Shown piece by piece: positions 1 to 8,350 of a stretch of 64,000 nt of DNA (within the stretch, counting starts at the first letter, position 1; each line of letters opens with the position of its first letter). The stretch comes from Saccharopolyspora_C sp047200635 (GTDB lineage: Bacteria; Actinomycetota; Actinomycetes; Mycobacteriales; Pseudonocardiaceae), in contig NZ_JBJZOI010000005.1 of assembly GCF_047200635.1 (NCBI RefSeq), forward strand, positions 186,001-250,000. The letters are read 5' to 3'. Under the pieces are notes generated by a model. The model saw only the letters and a list, made by a program, of their open reading frames with translations, did not search any database and was not told the origin of the DNA. The translations under genes and the position numbers were made by a program.

Positions 1-43
1 CATACGCCAGCCTCCCCGGTCGTTGTCACCAAGCTGTGACCGT

Positions 44-83
44 AACCCGGCGTGCCCTCTTGACGGGGGAGGCACGCCGGGTT
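44..83. terminator. Hairpin at window start
   Basis: A perfect 13-bp inverted repeat (arms 44-56 and 71-83, 14-base loop) lies between the window edge and the 3' end of serC. There is no T tract. It could end serC transcription or that of an unseen gene to the left. Two smaller palindromes lie closer to serC: 145-161 (7-bp arms, 3-base loop) and 174-192 (7-bp arms, 5-base loop). Bases 1-268 hold nothing that looks like a gene. Confidence 0.45.
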
Positions 84-268
84 CGGTGTCGCTTCGTGAC
101 CATCCTCTCCCTCACCGATCTTGCCTGAACAGCGGTCGACATGCGATCTCGTGGCGAGATCCGACCACCGTTTTGATCACAGCAAGTGATCAACAGCCGG
201 TTCGGGTGACACGGATGTGCCGGTCGTCATGGTGCGGCGGCCGACCGGGGGAGATGGACGCGCCGCGC

Positions 269-1408
269 TCAGGAGAGCTGCGAGACCACCCAGTCGATGG
301 ACTTCGTCAGCGCGGTGACGTCGTCCGGCTCGATCGCCGGGAAGGTGCCGACGCGGAGCTGGTTGCGGCCGAGCTTGCGGTACGGCTCGGTGTCCACCAC
401 GCCGTTCGCGCGCAGCGCCTTCGCGATGGCCGCCGCGTCGACCGCGTCGTCGAAGTCCAGCGTCACCACGACCTGCGAGCGCTTCGCCGGGTCCTGGACG
501 AACGGCGTCGCGTAGCTCGACTCCTCCGCCCACCGGTACAGCCGCTGCGAGGACTCCCGGGTGCGCGCCGAGCACCAGTCCAGGCCGCCCTGGGAGTTCA
601 TCCAGTCGATCTGGTCGGCCAGCAGGAACAGCGTGGCCACCGCCGGGGTGTTGTAGGTCTGGTCCTTGCGGGAGTTGTCCAGCGCCGTCGGCAGCGACAG
701 GAACTCCGGCACCCAGCGGTCGCTGGCGCCGATCTCACCGATGCGCTCGATCGCGGCCGGGCTCATCGCGGCCAGCCAGAGCCCGCCGTCGGAGGCGAAG
801 GACTTCTGCGGCGCGAAGTAATAGACGTCCACGTCGGAGGCGTCGAACGGAAGCCCGCCCGCGCCGGAGGTGGCGTCGACCGCGATCAGCGCCCGCTCCG
901 AACCCGCGGGGCGGGTCGGCGGCACCATGACGCCGGTGGAGGTCTCGTTGTGCGCCCAGCCGATCAGGTCGACACCCGGGTCCGAGACGGGAGCCGGGGC
1001 GTCGCCGGGCTCGGCGGAGACGACGATCGGGTCGGCCAGGAAGGGGGCGCCCTTGGTGGCCTTGGCGAACTTCTGCGAGAACTCGCCGTAGGTCAGGTGC
1101 AGCGAACGCTCCCGGACGAGGCCGAAGGTCGCGGCGTCCCAGAACGCGGTGGTGCCGCCGACCCCGAGCACGACCTCGTAGCCCTCCGGCAGCGAGAACA
1201 GCTGTCCCAGGCCCTCGCGGACCCGTCCGACCAGCGACTTCACCGGCTTCTGCCGGTGCGAGGTGCCCATCACCGCGGCGCCCTCGGAGGCCAGCCGGGC
1301 GAGCTGCTCGGAGCGGACCTTCGACGGGCCGCAGCCGAAGCGGCCGTCGGACGGGAGCAGCTCGCTGGGCAGCTTCAGGGTGGTCGGGTCGGTTTCGGCC
1401 TGCGTCAT
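269..1408 (-). CDS. serC: Phosphoserine aminotransferase
   Basis: 379 residues. Converts 3-phosphohydroxypyruvate and glutamate to phosphoserine and 2-oxoglutarate, the second step of serine synthesis; the same activity serves some pyridoxine routes. It is a class V PLP aminotransferase of the actinobacterial/archaeal-like SerC type. The PLP lysine is K202 in FAPQKSF, and the early motif FGCGPSK (residues 24-30) and GTSHRQKPVK (48-57) fit phosphate and substrate binding. The ATG at 1408 gives the family's full length. It lies next to a second citrate synthase, as in Mycobacterium. A pdxH gene is also near, so a link to vitamin B6 supply is possible but not shown. Confidence 0.95.
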   Translation of the reverse strand: MTQAETDPTTLKLPSELLPSDGRFGCGPSKVRSEQLARLASEGAAVMGTSHRQKPVKSLVGRVREGLGQLFSLPEGYEVVLGVGGTTAFWDAATFGLVRERSLHLTYGEFSQKFAKATKGAPFLADPIVVSAEPGDAPAPVSDPGVDLIGWAHNETSTGVMVPPTRPAGSERALIAVDATSGAGGLPFDASDVDVYYFAPQKSFASDGGLWLAAMSPAAIERIGEIGASDRWVPEFLSLPTALDNSRKDQTYNTPAVATLFLLADQIDWMNSQGGLDWCSARTRESSQRLYRWAEESSYATPFVQDPAKRSQVVVTLDFDDAVDAAAIAKALRANGVVDTEPYRKLGRNQLRVGTFPAIEPDDVTALTKSIDWVVSQLS

Positions 1409-1764
1409 TTCCGGCGCCTCCGGGTGCTTGTCGGGTCGGCTTGTCTCGCGGGCGCCCCGGAACCGGGCAGCGCCCGGGTGCGTGGGCCCGCGTGCGGTGG
1501 ACGGGTTCGGCGGAGTCCCGGTCGCCGCGGGGGACCGGCGCCGTTGCCGGTTCCGGCTCGGTGCGTGGCGCGACTACGGGTGCGATGGTCCATCCCGGTG
1601 CGCCGCGCGGGTGGCGGAGCCGTGGGGCAACTTACTGCGCGGGGACGTCTTTGGCCAGCAACCGGCCCGTCATGTGATCGAAAACTGGCGCCGTGACCAG
1701 GTGTTTTTCCGATGGCCCGCCGGGAGCGGCGTGGCGACGCCCGCCCGGCGGGCCGAACGGTCGG

Positions 1765-2883
1765 TCAGACCGCGGCGGGCAGGGCGGCGACGGAGTCCCA
1801 GCCCTCGACCTGCCGCGGGGAGCGGGGCTCCGGGCCGACGTAGTGCGCGGAGGGGCGCACCAGGCGTCCGGTGCGCTGCTGCTCCAGCACGTGCGCGGAC
1901 CAGCCCGCGGTGCGCGCGCAGGTGAACATCGCGGGCATCATCTCGGTCGGCACCTCGGCGAAGTCCAGGACGACCGCCGCCCAGAACTCCACGTTGGTCT
2001 CGATCTGGCGGTCCGGCCGCCGTTCCCGCAGCACCGCCAGCGCGGCCTGCTCCAGCTCGGCGGCGGCCTCCCAGCGCGGTGCGCCGAGCCGCTCGCAGGT
2101 GTTGCGCAGCGCTCGCGCCCTCGGGTCCTCCGCGCGGTAGACGCGGTGCCCGAAGCCCATCAGCCGTTCGCCGCGGTCCAGGACGGATTCGACGACGGTG
2201 CGCGCGTTCCCGGTGCGCTCGGCCTCGGCGAGCATCGGCAGCACCCGGGCCGGGGCGCCGCCGTGCAGCGGCCCGGACATGGCGCCGACCGCGCCGGACA
2301 GCGCCGCGGCCACGTCCGCGCCGGTGGAGGCGATCACGCGGGCGGTGAAGGTGGAGGCGTTGAGGCCGTGCTCGGCGGCCGAGACCCAGTAGGCGTCCAG
2401 GGCCTGCACGTGGACCGGGTCCGGTTCGCCGCGCCAGCGGGTCAGGAACGCCTCGGTGAGGGTGCGGGCCTCGGCGACGCGCGCGGCGGGGACCTCGGGG
2501 AGGTCGCCGCGCGCCGACTGGGCCACGTAGGAGAGCCCGAGCGCGGTGCTGAGCGCGAGCTGCTCGCGAGCCTCCTCCGGGCCGATGTCCAGCAGCGGGC
2601 GGAACCCGCGCGCGGGGGCCAGCATCGCGATCGCGGCCTGCGCGTCGGCCCTGACGTCGCCGGTGCGCACCGGCAGCCGCGCGTCCCCGGCATCCGGCAT
2701 CCCGAGCCCGAAGCGCCCGTCCACCAGCAGCTGCCACACGTCCCCGAACGACACCTTGCCCGCGAGGTCCTCGATGTCGACGCCCCGGTAGCGCAGCGCA
2801 CCGCCGTCCCGGTCCGGTTCGGCGATCTCCGTCTGGAACGCCACGACGCCTTCCAGGCCCGGGCGGAAGTCCGAAGTGCTCAT
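1765..2883 (-). CDS. citA: Citrate synthase 2 (CitA-type)
   Basis: 372 residues. Condenses acetyl-CoA and oxaloacetate to citrate; cytosolic. The start at 2883 follows a GAGGAGACGAGG stretch; longer in-frame extensions upstream look noncoding. Catalytic histidines H207 (GPLHGGAP) and H246 (GFGHRVYR) are present. At the place of the usual catalytic aspartate the sequence is NVEFW with E299, not D. Length and the neighbouring serC match Mycobacterium CitA (373 residues). The window also has gltA, which keeps the NVDF aspartate, so this is a paralogue, possibly a minor citrate or 2-methylcitrate synthase. Family assignment is firm, the exact substrate is not. Confidence 0.9.
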   Translation of the reverse strand: MSTSDFRPGLEGVVAFQTEIAEPDRDGGALRYRGVDIEDLAGKVSFGDVWQLLVDGRFGLGMPDAGDARLPVRTGDVRADAQAAIAMLAPARGFRPLLDIGPEEAREQLALSTALGLSYVAQSARGDLPEVPAARVAEARTLTEAFLTRWRGEPDPVHVQALDAYWVSAAEHGLNASTFTARVIASTGADVAAALSGAVGAMSGPLHGGAPARVLPMLAEAERTGNARTVVESVLDRGERLMGFGHRVYRAEDPRARALRNTCERLGAPRWEAAAELEQAALAVLRERRPDRQIETNVEFWAAVVLDFAEVPTEMMPAMFTCARTAGWSAHVLEQQRTGRLVRPSAHYVGPEPRSPRQVEGWDSVAALPAAV

Positions 2884-3571
2884 GGTTGCCTCGTCTCCTC
2901 GTTGAGTCGGTGGGTGGGCCGTGCGCCCGGGGGCGCGCGGCGGGACGTGGCGGGGTGCATGAGCACGAGCGGGACCGGTCGCCGCCTGTGCCGTGGCGGT
3001 AACCCTGCACCCGGTGCGCGGCCGGTGGCAATCGGTGCCGAGGCCGCCGATGGTGAAGATCACACGGCGGATCGCGCCCGCGAGCGGTGACCATCCTGGA
3101 GGAGCGGTGTTGAACAGGCGCAATTCCGGCCGCGCGTAGTTCCCGGCGACGCGCCGAGGACCCGCCGCCGCTCCTCCTCCCGAGCCGGGGAGGTCGCCGC
3201 GCGGCACCGGCGCCGCCCTCGCGCTGCCCGGGTCGGGCCGCCGCCGGGCGGTGACCGCGCGACACCACCCGGACGCAGCAGTGCGCCACCCGGAAGCGTC
3301 GACTCCACCGCCCGGGCACCGCGCTCCGGAGGGGCCACCGCGAGCGGGCCGGTCGAACCGGACCGCCCGGTGCTGCCATTCGGGTGTGCCGACGGTCACT
3401 GCATCGTTCGCGGAATCGATCGGGACGTCCCGGCCGGTTCGGCCCGCGTTCCGGATCCGTTTACCGTCGTACCCGGTGCCGCGGCGCACCGCGGTGGCCG
3501 CGCCGACCTCGTCGCCTCCTCCCCGCGTCGCCGCCCACCGGGAACACCAGTCGGTCAGGAGGGAAGAACGG
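2884..3571. other. Divergent intergenic region citA/pdxH
   Basis: 688 bases between two divergently transcribed genes. Open frames here have the compositional look of shadows (Arg/Pro/Ala-rich, no recognisable motif) and no convincing ribosome site, so I call no gene. A weak promoter-like pair for pdxH is TTCGGC (3438-3443) and TACCGT (3462-3467) with an 18-base spacer. No strong hairpin was found. Confidence 0.5.
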
Positions 3572-4234
3572 ATGTCCGAAAGCACCGCGAGCACCGGCAC
3601 CTTGTCCTCGATGCGCGTCTCCTACGAGGAGGGCTCCCTGCTGGAGGGACTGCTCGCCGACACCTGGCACGACCAGCTGCGGATCTGGTTCGACGAGGCC
3701 GTGCGGGCGGAGGTGCAGGAGCCGAACGCGATGGTGCTGGCGACCGCGGACGCCGACGGCTTCCCGTCCTCGCGCACCGTGCTGTGCAAGGGCTTCGACG
3801 AGCGGGGGCTGGTGTTCTTCACCAACTACACCTCGTCCAAGAGCCACGACCTGACCGCGACCCGGGTGGCCGCCGCGACCTTCCCGTGGCTGGCGTTGCA
3901 GCGCCAGGTCAACGTGCGGGGCTCGGTGGAGAAGGTGCGCTCGGACGAGACCGCGGAGTACTGGGCAGCGCGCCCGCGCGGCTCGCAGCTCGGCGCCTGG
4001 GCCTCGCCGCAGTCCCGGGTGGTCTCCGGGCGGGAGGCGTTGCAGTCCTCGCTGAACGGGATCGAGCGCCGGTTCGCCGAGGCCGAGAAGGTGCCGGTGC
4101 CGCCGCACTGGGGCGGCTGGCGGATCGTCCCCGAGTCGGTGGAGTTCTGGCAGGGCCGCCCGGACCGGCTGCACGACCGGCTGCGCTTCCGCCGCGCGAA
4201 CGACCGCTGGACCGTCGAGCGCTTGGCCCCCTGA
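3572..4234 (+). CDS. pdxH: Pyridoxamine 5'-phosphate oxidase
   Basis: 220 residues. FMN-dependent oxidation of pyridoxine or pyridoxamine 5'-phosphate to pyridoxal 5'-phosphate, the last step of B6 synthesis and the salvage route. Family motifs are clear: SSRTVLCKGFDERGLVFFTN in the N-terminal half (FMN binding), SRPRGSQ-like ARPRGSQLGAWAS in the middle, and the C-terminal EFWQGRPDRLHDR signature, followed by the usual WxxxRLAP tail. The ATG at 3572 has an AGGAGGG site 8 bases upstream; a much longer upstream in-frame extension has no family similarity. A start at the second Met (residue 14) is also possible. Neighbouring SerC and the alanine racemase at 45 kb are PLP enzymes. Confidence 0.95.
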   Translation: MSESTASTGTLSSMRVSYEEGSLLEGLLADTWHDQLRIWFDEAVRAEVQEPNAMVLATADADGFPSSRTVLCKGFDERGLVFFTNYTSSKSHDLTATRVAAATFPWLALQRQVNVRGSVEKVRSDETAEYWAARPRGSQLGAWASPQSRVVSGREALQSSLNGIERRFAEAEKVPVPPHWGGWRIVPESVEFWQGRPDRLHDRLRFRRANDRWTVERLAP

Positions 4235-4250
4235 TCGACGAGGCCGGTGC

Positions 4251-4280
4251 ACCGCTCCCGCCGCGGGTGGCGGGAGCGGT
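4251..4280. terminator. Terminator after pdxH
   Basis: Perfect 12-bp inverted repeat (4251-4262 and 4269-4280) with a 6-base loop, 16 bases after the pdxH stop. No T tract follows, which is common in high-GC actinobacteria. Confidence 0.75.
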
Positions 4281-4308
4281 CGCGCGGCGGCCGGGTGCGT
4301 CACGAGAG

Positions 4309-4339
4309 TTGTTTCCTTAGCCTGGCTCACGGCTAGGCT
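4309..4339 (+). promoter_or_regulatory. Promoter for the MFS gene (leaderless)
   Basis: TTGTTT (4309-4314) and TAGGCT (4334-4339) with a 19-base spacer. The -10 box ends 8 bases before the GTG start at 4348, so the transcript probably begins at or next to the start codon. A short inverted repeat, TAGCC (4318-4322) with GGCTA (4331-4335), lies between the boxes and could be an operator. Confidence 0.5.
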
Positions 4340-4347
4340 GGCCCCTC

Positions 4348-5634
4348 GTGGATCAGCACACCGGCACCGAGCGCCCCCGCCGATCCTGGCGGGCGCTCCT
4401 GGGCAAGATCGTCCTCGACACCCGGCCGCTGAAGTTCCCGGCCTACCGCCGGTTGTGGACCTCCAGCATCGTCACGGCCGTCGGCGCGCAGTTCAGCGCG
4501 GTCGCGGTGCCCAAGCAGCTCTACGACCTGACCGGCAGCTCCGCGTACGTGGGCCTGGCCGGGATCTTCGGGCTGGTCCCGCTGCTGGTGTTCGGGCTCT
4601 GGGGCGGGGCCGTCGCCGACACCGTGGACCGGCGGAAGCTGCTGCTGGTCACCAACTCCGGGCTCGCGGGCACCGCCGTGCTGCTGTGGCTGGTGGCCGC
4701 CTCCGGGACCGGCTCGGTGTGGCTGGTGCTGGTGCTGTTCGCGTTGCAGCAGACCTGCTTCGCGGTGAACATGCCGACCCGCAGCGCCGCCATCGCCCGG
4801 CTCATCCCCGCCCCGCTGCTGCCCTCGGCGCAGGCGCTGGGCTCCACGGTGTTCCAGCTCGGTTCGGTGGTGGGGCCGCTGCTGGCCGGGGTGCTGCTGC
4901 CGCTGCTCGGGCTGTCGGTGCTGTACCTGGTGGACGCGCTCGCGCTGCTGGTCGCGGTGTGGGCGGTGTTCCGGCTGCCCGCGCTGCCGCCGCGGGAGGG
5001 GGCGCCGACGAAGGCCGGGCTGCGCTCGGTGATCGACGGGTTCCGGTACCTGGCGGCGCACTCGGTGCTGCTGGCCTCGTTCCTGATGGACATCATCGCG
5101 ATGGTCTTCGGAATGCCGCGCGCGCTGTTCCCGGAGCTGGCCGAGCGGGTCTACGGCGATCCGCCCGGTGGCGGGGTCGCGCTGGGCTGGCTGTACGCGG
5201 CGATCCCGCTGGGCGCCTTCGTGTTCGGGGTGCTGTCGGGCTGGCTGCACCGGGTGGCGCGGCACGGCATCGGCGTCACGATCGGCGTGCTTGTCTGGGG
5301 CGTGGCGATCATCGGCTTCGGGCTCTCGGACTCGCTGTGGCTCGGAGTGGTCTTCCTCGCGATCGGCGGGGGAGCGGACCTGGTGAGCATGGTCTACCGG
5401 AGCTCGATGTTGCAGGCGGCGGCGACCGACGAGATGCGCGGCCGGATCCAGGGCGTGTTCACCGTGGTGGTGGCGGGCGGTCCCCGGCTGGCCGATGTGC
5501 TGCACGGCTCCGGCGGGGCGGCGCTGGGCGCGCAGCCGGCGATCGCCGCGGGCGGGATCCTGGTGGTGGTGTGCGCCCTCGGGGCCGCGCTGCTGCTCCC
5601 GGCCTTCTGGCGCTACCGGGCGCCGGTCGGGTGA
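4348..5634 (+). CDS. MFS transporter (MFS_3/EntS-like)
   Basis: 428 residues with about 12 predicted membrane spans and a 25-30 residue basic N-terminal cytoplasmic stretch. The loop between spans 2 and 3 has GGAVADTVDRRKLLL, the major facilitator signature. Overall pattern (YRRLWTSS start, QLYDLTGSS, AGPRLADVLHG near the end) fits the MFS_3 group that includes the enterobactin exporter EntS and many drug or small-molecule exporters. The substrate cannot be read from the sequence. Start GTG 4348 is chosen because a -10 box sits just before it and there is no ribosome site. It stands alone between terminators and the amino-acid permease. Confidence 0.85.
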   Translation: MDQHTGTERPRRSWRALLGKIVLDTRPLKFPAYRRLWTSSIVTAVGAQFSAVAVPKQLYDLTGSSAYVGLAGIFGLVPLLVFGLWGGAVADTVDRRKLLLVTNSGLAGTAVLLWLVAASGTGSVWLVLVLFALQQTCFAVNMPTRSAAIARLIPAPLLPSAQALGSTVFQLGSVVGPLLAGVLLPLLGLSVLYLVDALALLVAVWAVFRLPALPPREGAPTKAGLRSVIDGFRYLAAHSVLLASFLMDIIAMVFGMPRALFPELAERVYGDPPGGGVALGWLYAAIPLGAFVFGVLSGWLHRVARHGIGVTIGVLVWGVAIIGFGLSDSLWLGVVFLAIGGGADLVSMVYRSSMLQAAATDEMRGRIQGVFTVVVAGGPRLADVLHGSGGAALGAQPAIAAGGILVVVCALGAALLLPAFWRYRAPVG

Positions 5635-5872
5635 GGGCGTCGCTCCGGTCGGCGAAGCCGGGGCGGCACCCGCGGCCTCGATGACGATCAGGTGACGGGC
5701 GGCTGGAGATTTCCACCGGACGGGTTTCGGCCGCGTTGCCCGCGACGCGAGGAACGAGCAGCTCACGCCGGGTCACTGCGGCATTCGGCCGAAACCGGTG
5801 CGTCCGGTGGCGCAGGCCGTCCACCAGGGGTGCCACACGATCGCTCCAGGTCGACCGGCACACTCTCCAGCC

Positions 5873-7267
5873 ATGGCGAACGACACGACCGTGGACAACG
5901 ACGCGCCGGACGGCGCGCAGCCCGGCCTGAAAAAGGTCATGGGGCCCAAACTGCTCTTGTTCTTCGTAGTGGGCGACATCCTCGGCACTACGGTGTACTC
6001 CCTGACCGGCAAGGTCGCGGGCAAGGTCGGCGGCGCGCTGTGGATCCCGTTCGTGGTCGCGTTCGTCGTCGCGTTCCTGACCGCGTGCAGCTACCTGGAG
6101 CTGGTCGGCAAGTACCCGAAGGCCGGTGGCGCGCCGCTGTACGTGCACCGCGCGTTCGGCATCCACTTCATCACCTTCATCATCGCCTTCGCGGTGATGT
6201 GCTCGGGGATCACCTCGGCCGCCTCCGCCGCGCAGGCGTTCAGCGGCAACTACCTGGAAGAGGTCTTCCCGGGCGTGGGCCCGGTCGCCATCGTGGTGGC
6301 GCTGGCGTTCCTGGTGCTGCTCGCCCTGATCAACTTCAGGGGCGTCGGTGAGTCGGTGAAGATGAACGTCGTGCTCACGTGCGTGGAGCTCGGCGGTCTG
6401 GTGATCGTCATCGTGTTCGGCGCGATCGCGCTGACCGTCGGGAGCAGCGACCCGGCGGTCGCCCCGGACCCGGGCCGGCTGCTGGAGTTCAACCCCGAGT
6501 CCAGCCCGCTGCTGGCGGTCACCTCGGCGACCGCGCTGGCGTTCTTCGCGATGGTCGGCTTCGAGGACTCGGTGAACATGGCCGAGGAGACCCGGAACCC
6601 GGCGAAGATCTTCCCGCGCGCGCTGCTGCTGGGCCTGTCGATCACCGCCGCGATCTACCTGATCATCGCGGTGATCACCTCGACGCTGGTGCCGACCGCC
6701 GAGCTGGCCGAGACCGACGCGCCGCTGCTGCTGGTGGTCAAGGCCGCGGCACCGTGGTTCCCGCCGGTGCTGTTCTCCATCATCGCGCTGTTCGCGGTCA
6801 CCAACACCGCCCTGATCAACATGCTGATGGCGAGCCGCCTCGTCTACGGCATGTCGAACGAGAAGATCATCCCCTCGGTGTTCGGCCGCGTGCACCGCTC
6901 CCGGCAGACCCCGTGGGTCGCCATCCTGTTCACCAGCGTCCTGGCCGTGGTCCTGGTGAGCCTGCTGGACATCGAGGACCTGGGCAGCACCACCTCGCTG
7001 CTGCTGCTGGTCGTGTTCGCCATCGTCAACGTCGCGGTCCTGGTGCTGCGCAAGGACGTCGTCGAGCACAAGCACTTCAAGGCCCCCACCTGGGTGCCGG
7101 TGCTCGGCGCGGTGCTGTGCCTGTTCTTCGCCAGCCCGCTGTCCGGCCGGCCGGTCGCCGAGTACCTCGTCGCGGGCGGGCTGCTGCTCATCGGCGTGGT
7201 GTTCTGGGGCGTCAACCGGTTGATCTCGGGCCGCGTGGACTTCGACCCGAACAAGCTGGGCAAGTAG
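5873..7267 (+). CDS. APC-family amino-acid permease
   Basis: 464 residues, about 12 hydrophobic spans, in the cytoplasmic membrane. The N-terminal block GPKLLLFFVVGDILGTTVYSL with the unwound-helix GxxxGTxxYxL pattern, and the later GFEDSVNMAEETRNPAKIFP motif, are typical of the amino acid-polyamine-organocation superfamily; the second motif is shared with cationic and broad amino-acid permeases. ATG 5873 is the first start in a credible context; upstream frame extension lacks membrane segments. The cytoplasmic C-terminus ends DPNKLGK. Substrate is not predictable. A strong hairpin follows at once, so it is likely monocistronic. Confidence 0.88.
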   Translation: MANDTTVDNDAPDGAQPGLKKVMGPKLLLFFVVGDILGTTVYSLTGKVAGKVGGALWIPFVVAFVVAFLTACSYLELVGKYPKAGGAPLYVHRAFGIHFITFIIAFAVMCSGITSAASAAQAFSGNYLEEVFPGVGPVAIVVALAFLVLLALINFRGVGESVKMNVVLTCVELGGLVIVIVFGAIALTVGSSDPAVAPDPGRLLEFNPESSPLLAVTSATALAFFAMVGFEDSVNMAEETRNPAKIFPRALLLGLSITAAIYLIIAVITSTLVPTAELAETDAPLLLVVKAAAPWFPPVLFSIIALFAVTNTALINMLMASRLVYGMSNEKIIPSVFGRVHRSRQTPWVAILFTSVLAVVLVSLLDIEDLGSTTSLLLLVVFAIVNVAVLVLRKDVVEHKHFKAPTWVPVLGAVLCLFFASPLSGRPVAEYLVAGGLLLIGVVFWGVNRLISGRVDFDPNKLGK

Positions 7268-7287
7268 GACCGGAAGGTTCCGGGCAG

Positions 7288-7328
7288 AGCCCCGTCGCGC
7301 GGTGACCGCCGCGCGGCGGGGCTTTCTC
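7288..7328 (+). terminator. Intrinsic terminator after the permease
   Basis: A 15-bp stem with one G-T pair (arms 7288-7302 and 7309-7323, 6-base loop) followed by TTTCT. A textbook rho-independent terminator 20 bases after the stop. Confidence 0.9.
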
Positions 7329-7358
7329 GTGCCGCCGCCGACCGGGGCTGCGGGGTTC

Positions 7359-7364
7359 TAGAGT
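7359..7364 (+). promoter_or_regulatory. -10 box of the epimerase gene (leaderless)
   Basis: TAGAGT ends 7 bases before a GTG at 7372. No clear -35 was seen. The placement predicts that transcription starts at the start codon. Confidence 0.45.
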
Positions 7365-7371
7365 GGATGCC

Positions 7372-8292
7372 GTGAATGATCCAGTCGCCGCCACCGGCAG
7401 GCAGTTCGAGATCGCCCACGGCCCGGCCCGGGCCGTCGTCACCGAGGTCGGCGCGGGCCTGCGCCTGTTCGAGGTGGACGGGGTCCCCTACTCGGAGACC
7501 TTCGACGCCGACGAGCGGCCGCCGGGCGGGGCGGGCGCGGTGCTGGTGCCCTGGCCGAACCGGGTGGCCGACGGCCGCTGGAGCCTGGAGCGGGAGCCGC
7601 AGCAGCTGGCGCTCACCGAACCCGCCAGGCAGAACGCCATTCACGGCCTGCTGCGCCACACGCCCTGGACCGTCGTGGAGCACGCCGAGTCGACGGTGGT
7701 GCTGCACGCGATGGTGCCGGCGCAGCCGGGTTGGCCGGTGCCGCTGCTGACCTCGATCGGCTACGCGCTGGACGATTCCGGCCTCACCGTCACGCACACG
7801 GTGGAGAACCTGGGGCGGCGCGCGGTGCCGTTCGGCGTCGGGGTGCACCCGTACCCGCGCGCCGGGCTCGCCGAGACCGACGAGTGCGTGCTGCGGCTGG
7901 CGGCCTCCTCGGTGCTGCCGGTGGATCCGGAGCGCCTGCTGCCGGTGCGCCCGCCGCGCGCGCTGGAGGGCGACGAGCAGGACTTCCGCCGCGGCCGCCG
8001 GCTGGCGGGCGTGCTGCTGGACACCGCGTTCGGCGGTGCGGAGCCCGCACCGGGCGACTCGCTGGTCCGGCACTCGCTGACCGCGCCCGGCGGTGGTGGC
8101 GTGGAGCTGTGGGCGGATCCGGTGTTCAAGTGGGTCCAGGTCTACACGAACGACGAGTTCCCCGGACGCGGCCGGGCCGTCGCCATCGAGCCCATGACGT
8201 GCCCGCCGGACGCGCTGAACTCCGGCACCGACCTGATCACCCTCCCGCCCGGGGAGAGCTGGATAGCCCAGTGGGGCCTGCGCCCCTTCTGA
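7372..8292 (+). CDS. Aldose 1-epimerase family protein
   Basis: 306 residues. Galactose mutarotase-like fold; members interconvert the anomers of hexoses or hexose-6-phosphates. Visible family features: VPWPNRVADGRW (residue ~60), NAIHGLLRHTPW with the substrate histidine (~85), GVGVHPYPR with the catalytic histidine (~155), and IEPMTCPPDALNSG near the end carrying the catalytic glutamate. The start is chosen at GTG 7372 because the -10 box TAGAGT overlaps the other candidate GTG at 7363 (309 residues). It is alone between two terminators. The exact sugar is unknown. Confidence 0.9.
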   Translation: MNDPVAATGRQFEIAHGPARAVVTEVGAGLRLFEVDGVPYSETFDADERPPGGAGAVLVPWPNRVADGRWSLEREPQQLALTEPARQNAIHGLLRHTPWTVVEHAESTVVLHAMVPAQPGWPVPLLTSIGYALDDSGLTVTHTVENLGRRAVPFGVGVHPYPRAGLAETDECVLRLAASSVLPVDPERLLPVRPPRALEGDEQDFRRGRRLAGVLLDTAFGGAEPAPGDSLVRHSLTAPGGGGVELWADPVFKWVQVYTNDEFPGRGRAVAIEPMTCPPDALNSGTDLITLPPGESWIAQWGLRPF

Positions 8293-8307
8293 GCCGAGGA
8301 GCCGGGG

Positions 8308-8343
8308 GGAGGGCGCCCGCCCGTCTTCCGGGCGGGGCCCTCC
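8308..8343. terminator. Bidirectional terminator
   Basis: Stem of about 15 bp with one mismatch (8308-8323 and 8329-8343) and the loop TCTTC, between the convergent epimerase and acyl-CoA dehydrogenase genes. Confidence 0.8.
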
Positions 8344-8350
8344 ACCGGGA

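Noticed and set aside
2940..3240. Possible small gene in the citA/pdxH gap
   Set aside because: Candidate frames have no ribosome site, no motif and an Arg/Pro-rich shadow composition.
3251..3571. N-terminal extension of pdxH by 107 residues
   Set aside because: The extension is Pro/Arg/Thr-rich without similarity to the family, and a good ribosome site and conserved start occur at 3572.
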